DNA from: Xestospongia bergquistia
Lineage: Eukaryota > Porifera > Demospongiae > Haplosclerida > Petrosiidae
Direction of reading: 5' to 3'
Length of the DNA: 64,000 nucleotides
Assembly: GCA_963965975.1 (NCBI GenBank)
Contig: OZ014416.1
Span: 4,588,001-4,652,000 of the forward strand
Part shown: positions 47,098-57,400 of the stretch, one piece after another
Position numbering within the stretch: position 1 is the first letter of the stretch
How the letters are laid out: the number at the start of each line of letters is the position of its first letter
The notes under the pieces: model-generated
What the model saw: the letters and a program-made list of their open reading frames with translations, nothing else
Databases searched by the model: none
Told to the model about the DNA's origin: nothing
Translations under genes and position numbers: made by a program

Positions 47098-48050
47098 CTA
47101 TTGGAGACTCAACAATGGTTTTCTTTTGACATTGAGAACGTGTCTGAGACTGAGAATGTGTCTGAAACTGGGTACTAGAGGCTAGATTATTATTACAATG
47201 AATAACACAAAGTAACAGATAAACTGACCTATTGGAAACTTGACAGTGGTTGCCTTTTGAGACTGAGAACGTGTCCAAGATTGAGTACTAGAGGCTAGAT
47301 TATCATCACAATAATATAAAAGATGACAGACAAACTGACCTATTGGAGACTTAACAGTGGTTGCCTTTTGAGATTGAGAACATGTCCGTAACATAGTACT
47401 AGAGGCTAGATTATTATAACAATGAATAATACAGATGATAACAGACAAACTGACCTATTGGAGACTTGACAGTGGTTGCCTTTAGAGACCAAGAGCGTGT
47501 CTGAGATTGAATGCTAGAGGGCAGATTATTATAACATTAACAATATAGAAGTAAACAGACAAACTGACATAGTAGAGGCTTGGCTGTGGTTGCCTTTTGA
47601 GACTGAGAACGCATCGGAGATTGAGTACTAGAGGCTAGATTATTATAACAATGAATAACATAGAAGATAACAGACAAACTGACCTATTGGAGTCTTGACA
47701 GTGGTTGCCTTGAGACCGAGAGCGTGTCTGAGATTGAATGCTAGAGGCTAGATTATTATAACATTAATAATATAGAAAATAACAAACGAACTGACTTATT
47801 GGAGACTTAACAGTGGTTGCTTTTTGAAACTGAGAATGCGTCTGAGATTGAGTACTAGAGGCTAGATTATTTAACAATGAATAACATAGAAGATAATAGA
47901 CAAACTGACCTATTAGAGACTTGACTGTGGTTCCCTTTTGAGACTGAGAACATGTCTGATACTGAGTACTAGAGGCTAGATTATTATAATGAATAATTAA
48001 AATATACCAGACAAACTCACCTATTGGAGACTTGGAGATACCTGCAGCAC
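47098..48050 (-). CDS. tandem array of short phase-1 exons encoding a Ser/Thr/Gln repeat
   Basis: On the minus strand nine exons lie at 48021-48050, 47910-47975, 47796-47861, 47684-47747, 47569-47634, 47455-47520, 47340-47405, 47229-47294 and 47098-47181. Most are 66 nt; the first is 30 nt and the last 84 nt. Each starts after AATCTAG and ends before GTCAGT, GTGAGT or GTATAT, phase 1 on both sides. The repeat reads SSTQSQTRSQSQKATTVKSP and Ile. The unit with its intron is ~115 bp. The exon at 47684 has lost 2 nt (64 nt) and would break the frame; the one at 47455 has lost the upstream AG acceptor. The array joins the transposase part to the PHD exon as a flexible linker. Confidence 0.75.
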
Positions 48051-48235
48051 CTGATGTGGTATGTATACTAATTCAATAAATTAACACTATAGTGACTACA
48101 CCTTCATTTAAACTGTCCTCTAGTTCATCAGGTATTGTAAACAATGAGCACCTAATTGCAGTATATTATAAGAATACTTTCATTGATACTGGTTGGAAAG
48201 GTGCTAGACTTAAGATGAATTATGTAAATAACTAC

Positions 48236-48316
48236 CTTCAGTGGGATTGTTTGATGTAGATTGAGAACTGCCAATAGGGGCTGAACCAGTACAGGACTTT
48301 TTAGAGCGAGTACTTT
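48236..48316 (-). CDS. upstream linker exon, Ser/Thr-rich
   Basis: 81 nt on the minus strand between an ATTACAG acceptor and GTAGTT donor. It reads STRSKKSCTGSAPIGSSQST and a short end. Composition resembles the 22-residue repeats that follow. The intervening exon at about 48450-48530 is Lys/Glu-rich (EEKDKTKLEEMREKEEKKER), a probable charged helix, with a GTAAGT donor. Confidence 0.55.
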
Positions 48317-48625
48317 CTGTAATAATATTGAGGAATCAAAATTTAACAGTGTGTCATTCTCACTTTTTTTAAACTAAGCAATCCCAGCTTGATCTAATCA
48401 AAAGAGAATGTGTAAGTTGCAGTGTCTATAATTTATATATACTTACTTCTTTCTTTTTTCTCTTCCTTCTCTCTCATTTCTTCTAATTTCGTTTTGTCTT
48501 TTTCTTCAATTGCCATATGATTCTGCATGTAGTAAATACAAATAGTATTAATTGATTAAGTATTCATTATATTAATGCAATTACTTTCTCTTGCAAGTCT
48601 CTTAAATTCAGCCTCTTTTTTCTTC

Positions 48626-50297
48626 CTATTTTTTTCTTATAGGGCACATTTTTTTCTTTTCCTTTTCTTCCAAAGCTTCCTTTTTCTTCCTCTCTTTTTC
48701 TTCAAGCATCTTATGATTTTCATTGCTTGTCAAAACACGAGCAGATGTCTTTGCTTCTTTTCTTGGAACTTTTGTATTTGGCATTTCATTTAAAAATTTG
48801 GAAAGAGTGGTGACTGAGGTAAGTTGACAACTTTGAGATCCATGACATTTTTCTTCTTCAGGTCTAGAAGTATCAGGTGAACATGAAACAGAAAAAGGAA
48901 AAAGCTCCTCAAAATGTGGTGATGAAGGCTGTGGTGTACCTTGAGGATGATACATTTCAACCCACTTGTTATATCGTACATCAGTCTCTAAATCATAGCC
49001 TTCCTCATAACATCGTTGAAAACGTAATATCTCTTCAGTAGTGAAGGAAGTATTATGTACTGGAGATGTATGTCTTGATAGAGATGGGCTATAAAGGGGA
49101 AGGTAATGGATTTTCTTGGCTTCTAAATTTGCCATTCTAGATTTTACTGGGGTTTTAATAAAAACAGCTGCTTTGTTAATAGGGTAAACTCCAGTTGTAA
49201 GAAAACCACTTATAACATTTTCCATTGTCATGCTTTGAGTCCATGCACGTCGAAAAACCTGACAAAATGTAAACATGGTGATAACATTTCCAGGGATTGA
49301 GCTTAAGTAATTATGGCACTTCTCTAGCCAATATCTCTTTAAAATTGAAAAGCATCCCTTATTAATTGGCTGAGCCAAGTGTGTAGAATGAGGTGGTAAA
49401 CAAAAAATAATTATTCCTTCCTCTGCAGCTTTATTAATAACAGATGGAGTATTATGAGATGAATGTCCGTCAAACAATAAAGCAATGGATGAAGTGGTGG
49501 AGTATGAGACAGAAAATGATGCCTGAACCATAGATCAAACAGTTCATCATCAACCCAGCCACTCTCTGACAAGCCATACATTGACCTTGGCACCTTTCCT
49601 ACAGTCATCAGCCTTTAATGTATTTTTCGGTCAAATACTATCATAGGTGGCAAGACATAGCCACTTGCATTACAACAAGGCAACACATTAATTTGAGTTT
49701 TATTACCGGTAGCAATGGATTCAGTATGTTTTTGCTCTTTCCGAGCAATAACTTTGGGAGGTGCTGGGTCTAGTGGCATACTGTTTCATCACAGTTATTC
49801 ATTTGGCAAGGTTTACTGGAGAAGTCATTTTGATCTAATGTTTCTTCAAGAATATCAAAATAATGATCAAGTGCTTCAGGTGAGTTTACACACAACTCTA
49901 ACATGGGAAAGTTGTTCAGGATTTCTAAGAGATAATGATGGATGCCTTTTTCTAAAAGAGTCCCACCAACCATTTGTAACAGTAACATTTATGCCTTTTT
50001 GTGGACAACACTTAGAATGATGGCTAAAATTTGCTTGTGAGACTTAGCAAATCCTACAGATGAACAATCAAGAAGAAACTGCACAAGTTCTTCCTCTTCA
50101 ACATTACTAAGGTATTTTGTTAGTCCACTGTCAGATCCAAACATCACTTTTCCAGTGAGGCGATCATGTAAAGGTCGATTAAACAATAAAGTAGAAGAAA
50201 GTGTGACAAAATAATAATTTGAAAATAAAGAAGTAGTGCAAATTCTATATAAAGAAAAGAAAAAGAGAACAAAAGGGCAAAGTAAGAGCATATACAT
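48626..50297 (-). pseudogene. pogo/Tigger-type transposase (CENP-B-like HTH plus DDE)
   Basis: 49989-50297 contains GLTKYLSNVEEEELVQFLLD and GFAKSHKQILAIILSVV, typical of the CENP-B/pogo HTH region. 49770-49988 has LNNFPMLELCVNSPEALDHY and the first catalytic region NCDET. 49620-49770 in another frame includes GNKTQINVLPCCNASGYVLP. Then come MYGLSESGWVDDELFDLWF and 48626-49531 with LLFDGHSSHNTPSVINKAAE (second catalytic Asp), LPPHSTHLAQPINKG and TTGVYPINKAA. The C-terminal part is Lys/Glu-rich. At least two frameshifts (about 49775 and 49515) and one in-frame TAA (about 49620) inactivate it. Downstream on the same strand are the repeat exons and PHD finger, probably part of the same gene. Confidence 0.75.
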
Positions 50298-50336
50298 GTA
50301 AGAAATAGTTCAAAGATCTTGTATATTTAGTGTCAG
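50298..50336 (-). other. junction between the retroelement and the Tigger-type pseudogene
   Basis: Less than 50 bp separates the stop codon of the retroelement (50337) from Tigger-type coding sequence. No poly(A) run or target duplication is obvious by eye. Confidence 0.4.
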
Positions 50337-50867
50337 TTAATGAATGTTTGCCTCAGCAGCAGCCAGCTCGAGCTGCTGGTGTACTGCGTGCCCACATCTC
50401 GATCTTGCTCCCCTAATACACTGTATAGATGACCGCAGTAGAGAGAACATTAATCTAGACCTTAGCCATGACATTGTTAGACTATAAGGCTGCTCCCACT
50501 TTGTAGCAAGGACAGCTGCGAGCCTCTTATAAAATGTAGTTGCTTCGTTTGCCAAACCTCCAGTGACAGACATTACCAAAGGTGTAAATGAGGCCTGTTC
50601 TACTTCGCGTACTCTCTGCTCATACTGCCTCTTTTTTTCGAGCTCATGCTTTCGATAACATCTGGAGTGGTGATTCGAAGGAGCATGGGGGTTAAAAACC
50701 CTCACATCGAAAAAGGTACGCTCATACCTGCCACTCCAGAAACCATTTGCCGCAATGTCTAGCCTTGATCCATCTTGATTGTTTGCAGAGCGGGTGTCGA
50801 GAAATTCGCCTTCAACAGGAAGGAGGTCGGGTTCAATACACACATCACTGCATATTTCTGCTAGCAA
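50337..50867 (-). CDS. C-terminal domain, putative PD-(D/E)xK endonuclease
   Basis: 176 codons. The segment SRLDIAANGFWSGRYERTFF-DVRVFNP followed by HELEKKRQYEQRVREVE and FTPLVMSVTGG recalls the restriction-like endonuclease of R2-type elements (Asp, then Asp-Val-x, then a Lys/Tyr helix and a conserved PLV strand). The usual Lys is Arg in DVR. The frame is open upstream of 50867 to the TGA near 51000, and includes RHNEIRDLTANLLAEICSDV. Assignment to the nuclease fold is inferred from pattern only. Confidence 0.6.
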   Translation of the reverse strand: MLAEICSDVCIEPDLLPVEGEFLDTRSANNQDGSRLDIAANGFWSGRYERTFFDVRVFNPHAPSNHHSRCYRKHELEKKRQYEQRVREVEQASFTPLVMSVTGGLANEATTFYKRLAAVLATKWEQPYSLTMSWLRSRLMFSLLRSSIQCIRGARSRCGHAVHQQLELAAAEANIH

Positions 50868-51067
50868 GTTTGCAGTTAGATCTCTAATTTCGTTATGTCT
50901 CAGTGAACCTCCTTTTGTGCATGATAGTGAATGCTCAATGGAAAAAGTAGTACCACAGGCACAATGTGAGGGGGTAGAGAGAGGTTTCCAGCTATATCAA
51001 AGAGCGATAACATCGTGAAACGCACGCTTGTGTAGCATGAAGCCATGTTCTTGAATGGGTCGGGTGG

Positions 51068-52756
51068 TCAACCAGTTCGATGCACCTGTTTCTTGGGCCA
51101 GGTCCATTGAACGTTGGAGTGTAGTGGGGAGAGAGCCCCTAATGTTGTCAGCAGATTGCTAGATATCTCATGTCTCTCTTCATTTACTGATCTCTTTGCG
51201 TCTAGTTGGCTGCAACTTACTTCATATGGGTAATCAAACAGCTGCTCCATGATTGTGTTCGTGAGTGATGTAGTTATCTTAAGCGAGGCATTGAACTCAA
51301 CTTCAGCGGTAGTAACAGGGTTAGGCAGTGCTATTCCCCCGAGCTTGCAAGGTAGGCCCAAGAGGTTTCGTATCTCATCACTAACCGGTTGTTGCCCTGT
51401 TAGGGCAGGGATTAGCTTTGATCTCAATGTGAGTTCCAGCGGTTGAAGTAGTGGGCCAATGCCTTTGATTGTGCGTGCCAAAAAAGACCATTTTCGAGAC
51501 AGGGATTGTGTGTATGCCGAATAAGCAGCATGGGGTTGTGTGTTTGCAATAGTCACCAACGTCTCAAGTTCAATTCTCAGCTTCTCCACCTTCTCATTGA
51601 CGTATTTCTCCATGTATTCCTGGGAGCCTATCGCTGCTCCTAGATATGGTCTTCCCTCTGAGGTAACTTGTACACCAGTGTTGGCAAATGATTCCAAAGC
51701 AGCTCTCAAGTGAAGATCTTTGGTCACTAACCACGTCTTAGTAGGATTCACAAAGTAACCGTACATGGGCCCGACATCAGAAATTTGGTTCCACCATTCG
51801 CGGAGGTTGAAGATTTTGCCTGAGGCACAAGCATCGTCTGCATACCATGTTTGTGAAACTCCTGCATTGCTGCTCTTTAACTTCTGAATAAGAGGGATTG
51901 TTGCCAATGCATACATGGGCATAGACAGAGGGTCTCCTTGTACTGTACCTTCTTCAGAGTAGATGGCACTTCCGTCAATGAGTAGTTCAGTAGGTGACCT
52001 GTAGGTATTAATTAGCACCGTTGCTAGTGATGGACAGGTCCTTCGGACGTTGTGTAATGCGGTAAGTCTGTTTAGGCAATTAAAAGCATTGCTAGCATCT
52101 ATCAACAGGATTGCTTCAGTTTCATCATCATTGAAACAGGACCTCACTGCATGGATTCCTGCTTCAATGCTTGCAATCTGACCTGCACATAGTTGCATCG
52201 ATCCTGCAGCATCTTGGATGTCACTTCTTGTCACTGTCAGTATTGCTTTTGCAATAATCCTTCTGGCAGTGTCCCCCACTCCGATGGGGTGCACACCTGG
52301 CTTCTTGTCTAAGGCAATTAATCGACTTGTCAGGAGAGGGGCTGTAACACAGGGGTCAATGTATTCTGTGCATAAACAGCGGGCACAAAGTGCCAGAGAA
52401 TGACAGAGGTCAGTAGATGCAGATTTAAAGGAAGTGCATAGCTTTTTCCAATGAGTAGCATCTAGCCCTGAAGGGCCAGCAGATCCGTTCACCCTAAGAG
52501 CCATTGTTTTGATCAGTGTTGCGTCGATTGCCTCAAACAGTACTGGATGAACGCTGTCAGGAGGGTTGTCGATGATACATTGACTGTAGACAGGCAGGCT
52601 TTTTGGGTGCTTCTCAATTAGAACGTCTCTAACAGTTTTATGGTTGTCTACACAATTGTCAAGGCATAACGGTCCTCCAGACTCTTCTTCACTTAGCAAC
52701 CTTACTGCGGCTTTAGTCTTTCCTTGAAACATTAAGTTTGCGAATGATCTTGACAA
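51068..52756 (-). CDS. reverse transcriptase, YADD type
   Basis: 562 codons without interruption. RT motifs in order: GSAGPSGLDATHWKKLC (entry region), RLIALDKKPGVHPIGVGDTA (motif 1-2), AILLIDASNAFNCLNRL with the first catalytic Asp (motif A), EGTVQGDPLSMPMYAL (motif B), SQTWYADDACASGKI with the Asp pair (motif C), NPTKTWLVTK (motif D) and EGRPYLGAAIG. The QGDPLS and YADD residues are all present, so the catalytic core could be active. Length and motif spacing fit a non-LTR-like RT. Reported as starting at the first Met after the TAG, though the natural protein begins earlier. Confidence 0.88.
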   Translation of the reverse strand: MSRSFANLMFQGKTKAAVRLLSEEESGGPLCLDNCVDNHKTVRDVLIEKHPKSLPVYSQCIIDNPPDSVHPVLFEAIDATLIKTMALRVNGSAGPSGLDATHWKKLCTSFKSASTDLCHSLALCARCLCTEYIDPCVTAPLLTSRLIALDKKPGVHPIGVGDTARRIIAKAILTVTRSDIQDAAGSMQLCAGQIASIEAGIHAVRSCFNDDETEAILLIDASNAFNCLNRLTALHNVRRTCPSLATVLINTYRSPTELLIDGSAIYSEEGTVQGDPLSMPMYALATIPLIQKLKSSNAGVSQTWYADDACASGKIFNLREWWNQISDVGPMYGYFVNPTKTWLVTKDLHLRAALESFANTGVQVTSEGRPYLGAAIGSQEYMEKYVNEKVEKLRIELETLVTIANTQPHAAYSAYTQSLSRKWSFLARTIKGIGPLLQPLELTLRSKLIPALTGQQPVSDEIRNLLGLPCKLGGIALPNPVTTAEVEFNASLKITTSLTNTIMEQLFDYPYEVSCSQLDAKRSVNEERHEISSNLLTTLGALSPLHSNVQWTWPKKQVHRTG

Positions 52757-52852
52757 ACTATTCTGGTGATGACCTGCAAATGTATTTGTTTTAGGTAGTC
52801 GGCTCTGTATAGTTCTTCCTTCTAGGAGCAGGTCGTTAAGGTCTCCATTCTT

Positions 52853-53224
52853 CTAGGTATCTAGTCTCCTCTCCAGCGCAGCTTTGTAATATTTGGCTTT
52901 CAACCTTTGTGCGGGTTTTTGCAGCAGTAGAATTGGAAGAAGCACGGCTGCCTTAAGAGAGATGAGTTCAAGTGAGGACTTTGAACCAAATACGATATAC
53001 ATTCGTGCTAGCTCAGAAACAAAAGCTTTACCAGCAGTGCCGTTGGGAACTTTGAACAGGTTAGGCCTCCAGTGGATGGCTTCTCTATACACTTCATCCA
53101 TAGTAGTGACAAAATCACTTGAGACATATGACCCCCACATGAAGGTGGGAGTGGAGACAGGAGAGTAGGGAGGAAGCTGAAAATCGAAATCAGGGGCAAT
53201 GGCAATGACAGGGGTAGTGTTCAT
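52853..53224 (-). CDS. N-terminal region of the retroelement protein
   Basis: 123 codons starting MNTTPVIAIAPDFDFQLPPY, with PTFMWGSYVSSDFVTTMDEV, EAIHWRPNLFKVPNGTAGKA and LISLKAAVLLPILLLQKPAQ, ending at TAG. The same frame continues after the stop into the RT (GDLNDLLLEGRTIQSRL). Regions of this kind (HWRxNxFxxPxGxxGK) precede related RTs in other invertebrate genomes; function unknown. Confidence 0.7.
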   Translation of the reverse strand: MNTTPVIAIAPDFDFQLPPYSPVSTPTFMWGSYVSSDFVTTMDEVYREAIHWRPNLFKVPNGTAGKAFVSELARMYIVFGSKSSLELISLKAAVLLPILLLQKPAQRLKAKYYKAALERRLDT

Positions 53225-54475
53225 GGTTTGAGAGGAGCTTGTGGTCGATCATGTAAAGTACTTTTTGGTACATTGTATTCTTTGGCTGCTCTTCAGACAA
53301 ACATACCACTCAATACTGCTTCATAAGCTTTAAGTAAATTATGCTTTTCGTAAAGCTTGTATTGTGAAGGGTGCTGTATTGTGAAGATGTGCTTGATAGG
53401 AAAGGTCTATGGTTACTGCATGATCAAAAAGTTCTGTCAGCTAAAAGCAGATGTTGAGATGACAGCTGCATGAGAAAAATATTTTATTATACACACAAAT
53501 AATTTCAATTAGTTTAACTTGTGTTTAACAAGTTGTCACTTCATTTATCCCATTATGAAATCCGGCCCACCTTACATTATTATTCTTTGAATTAACCACA
53601 AGTTCACAGTGTCTTCAAAACCAGCATAATGTCCTTCATCACATCATTACAAACATACCACCCAAACTGCTTCATTACAAATTACTTTACTCTACATTCA
53701 ATTTAAGGTGTTAGCATTAACAGTTACAAGCTAAAAGAATTCACTATTGAATTGACACAGACAACAGTGGTGAAAAAATCAAGACCATCATAAAAAACAC
53801 ACTGTTTGACGTAGTGATCATTTTAATTTGTAACTTAGAAAGAAACAGATTGACTTACCATAACAAATCGTGATAAAAAGTCAGGATAATTGCAGTTCTA
53901 GTCTGTGGTCGTAGCAAAAGATCCAATTCAGACTGTCCACGATGACAAAAAAACAGTAGAAGTAGTTGAATAGTTGTAAAATTTGTTGACTTCGTACTGT
54001 AAGTTGAAATAAAGATTTCTAACAACACTACTAAGCCAAGACTATCTCGACGTTTTCACTCAGCATGTGCCAACTCGTGTTTAAATACGGACGAATATAC
54101 ATGCCACGCCTCCTACTTTTGGATCACAGAACACTGACAAAGCCACTAATAAATTTAAACGTTCTGTAGCAGAATCTGTAAAGGTTTAGTAAGACATTTG
54201 TTTACTATTAGTTGCCAACAGTTTCGTTTTATCTTCAATGAAAAGAGCCAAGTGTACGACAATAGAATATTTTATCCGAACTTAGACGGGTTCGAAATTC
54301 TTTGTTTTCTAATCGTTGTGGCTAAGATCAAAGTTGAAAACGAGGGCACTCCACATCTAGTGTTTTACCTATCTATGACCTACATTTATATATACCAGTT
54401 TCACTGCTTCTCTTTTCTACTGAAGAGGGAAGACGTCCGAACACACATGGTGTCCGAATATCAATAGTTTACTCT
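53225..54475 (-). other. 5' flank of the retroelement, possible upstream exon
   Basis: On the minus strand at about 53865-53960 there is an open stretch RGQSELDLLLRPQTRTAIIL followed by TFYHDLL and a GTAAGT donor. Farther upstream, 54080-54120 has a GC-rich patch (GGAGGCGTGGC on the minus strand) and TATTTAAA. This could be a first exon and promoter of a minus-strand gene or part of the element's leader. Evidence is thin. The + strand ORF at 54198-54467 has no domain. Confidence 0.35.
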
Positions 54476-57400
54476 AATAGTCTGTAAGTGTGATATATTG
54501 TAATGTAACTTCTGAGTGTATTGAATGCAATTTTGTCATTTTAAATTGTTTTTGGTTACCATATTTATGGCCCTGTTATTACTGATTATCTAAATGTGTG
54601 TCCTTTACAATATAATAGTCTTTAAGTGTGATATATTATAATATAAATTCTGAGTGTATTGAATGCAATTTTGTCATTTTATAATGTTTTTGGTTACCAC
54701 ATTTATGGTCCAGTTATTACTGATTATCTAAATGTATGTCCTTTTCAATATAATAGTATGTAAATGTGATATATTGTATTATAAATTTTGAGTTTATTGA
54801 ATGCAATTTTGTCATTTCATTTTGTTTTTGGTTAAACATTTATGGCCCTGTTATTACTAATTATCTAAACGTGTGTCCTTCACGATATAATTGTCTGTAA
54901 GTTTGATATATTGTAATGTCAATTTTGAGTGTTTTGAATGCAATTTTGTCATTTTATATTGTTTTTGGTTACCACATTTATGGTCCAGTCATTACTGATA
55001 ATCTAAATGTGTGTCCTATACAATATTATAGTCTGTAAGTGTGATATATTGTAATATAACTTCTGACTGTGTTTTGAATGCAATTTTTTTTATTTTAAAT
55101 TGTTTTTTTGGCTACCACATTTATGGCTCTTGTTATTACTGATTATCTAAATGTGTTCTTTATGATATAATAGTCTGTAAGTGTGATATATTGAAATGTA
55201 AATTTTGAGTGGATTGAATGCAATTTTGTCATTTTAATCACTTTCTTCCTTTTTTTTCCACATTTATGATGCTGTCATTACTTCTCATCTGAATGTGTGT
55301 CCTTTACAATGTACTAGTCTAAGTGTGCTATATTGTAATGTAAATTCTGAGTGTTTTGAATGCAATTTTGTCATTTTATATTGTTTTTGGTTACCACATT
55401 TATGGCCCTGTTATTACTGATTATCTAAATATGTGTCCTTTACAATATAATAGTCTTTAAGTGTGATATATTGTAATATAAATTCTGAGTGTATTGAATG
55501 CAATTTTGTCATTTTATATTGTTTTTGGCTACCACATTTATGGCCCTGTTATTACTGATATCTAAATGTGTGTCCATTATGATATAATAGTCCGTAAGTG
55601 TGATATATTGTAATTTAAATTTTGAGTGTGTTGAATGCATTTTTTTCATTTATATTGTTTTTGGTCACCACATTTATGGTCCAGTTATTACTGATTATCT
55701 GAATGTATGTCTTTTTCGATATAATAGTCTGTAAGTGTGATATATTGTATTGTAAATTTTGAGTTTATTGATTGCAATTTTGTCATTTTATATTGTTTTC
55801 GGTTACCACATTTATAGTCCTGTCATTACTGATTATCTAAATGTGTGTACTTTACAATATAATAGTCTGTAAGTGTTATATATTGTAATGAAAATTCTGA
55901 GTGTTTGAATGCAATTTTGTAAATTTATATTGTTTTTTCTTACCACATTATAGTCTAATCATTACTGATTATCTAAATGTATGTCCTTTACAATATAATA
56001 GTCTGTAAGTGTGATATATTGTAATGTAAATTTTGAGTGTATTGAATGCAATTTTGTCATTTTAAATTGTTTTTGGTTACCACATTTATGGCCCTCTTAT
56101 TACTGATTATCTAAGTGTGTGTCCTTTACAATATAATAGTCTGTAAGTGTGATATATTGTAATGTAAATTTTGAGTTTATTGAATGTAATTTTATCATTT
56201 TAATCACTTTCTTCTTTTTGTTTCCACATTTATGATGCTGTCATTACTTGTCATCTGAATTTGTGTCCTTTACAATATACTAGAGTCTAAGTGTGATATA
56301 TAGTAATGTAAATTTTGAGTGTTTTGAATGCAGTTTTGTCATTTTATATTGTTTTCGGTTACCACATTTATAGTCCTGTCATTACTGATTATCTAAATGT
56401 GTGTTCTTTACTATATAATAGTCTGTAAGTGTTATATATTGTAATGTAAATTTTGAGTTTATTGAATGTAATTTTGTCATTTTATCACTTTCTTCCTTTT
56501 ATTTCCACATTTAAGATGCCTTCATTTCTTGTCATCTGAATTTGTGTCCTTTACAATATACTAGATCCTAAGTGTGATATATTGTAATGTAAATGTTGAG
56601 TGTTTTGAATGCAGTTTTGTCATTTTATAGTGTGTTTGGTTAGCACATTTATGACCCATTTATTACTGATTATCTAAATGTGTCTCCTTTACGATATAAT
56701 TGTATGTAAGTGTGATATATTGTAATGTAAATTTTGAGTTTATTGAATGCAATTTGTCCTTTTATATTGTTTTTTTGGTTACCACATTTATGGCCCTGTT
56801 ATTACTAATTATCTAAATGTGTGTCCTTTACAATACAATAGTCTGTAAGTGTTATATATTGTAATGTAAATTTTGAGTTTATTGAATGCAATTTTGTCAT
56901 TGTATATTGTTTTCGGTTACCAGATTTATGGCCGTCTTATTACTGATTGTCTAAGTGTGTGTCCTTTATGATATAATAGTCAGTAAGTGTAATATATTGT
57001 AATTTACATTTTGAGTTTATTGAATGTAATTTTGTCATTTTAATCACTTTCTTCCTTTATTTTCCACATTTATGATGCTGTCATTACTTGTCATCTGAAC
57101 GTTTGTTCTTTACAATATACTAGTCTAAGTGTGATATATTTTAATGTAAATTCTGAATGTTTTGAATACAATTTTGTCATTTTATATTGTTTTTGGTTAC
57201 CACATTTATGGTCCAGTTATTTCTGATTATCTAAATGTTAGTCCTTTATAATATAATAGTCTGTTAGTGTGATATATTGTAATGTAAATTTTGAGTTTAT
57301 TGAATGTAATTTTGTCATTTTAAATTGTTTTTGGTTACCACATTTATGGCTCTTTTATTTCTGATTATCTAAATGTGTGTCCTTTACGATATAATTGTAT

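Larger units (their letters stand above)
50337..53224 (-). mobile_element. near-intact RT retroelement with putative restriction-like endonuclease
   Basis: One element read on the minus strand from 53224 to 50337, noticeably GC-richer than its surroundings. The N-terminal frame, the RT and the C-terminal domain are collinear. Only three lesions are visible: a TAG at 52853-52855 (the frame continues unchanged to the RT), a frameshift at about 51070-51085, and a TGA at about 51000. Between the RT and endonuclease frames is a zinc-binding-like HCACGTTFSIEHSLSC segment followed by RHNEIRDLTANLL. No LTRs seen. The domain order (RT, Cys-His motif, endonuclease) matches R2/NeSL-type non-LTR elements, but the RT is divergent, so the clade is uncertain. 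Confidence 0.75.

Noticed and set aside
48575-48793. Phe-rich plus-strand ORF suggesting a membrane protein
   Set aside because: It is the complement of the Lys/Glu-rich tail of the Tigger-type transposase.
54198-54467. 89-codon plus-strand ORF
   Set aside because: No domain, no plausible splice context, and the composition of AT-rich noncoding DNA.
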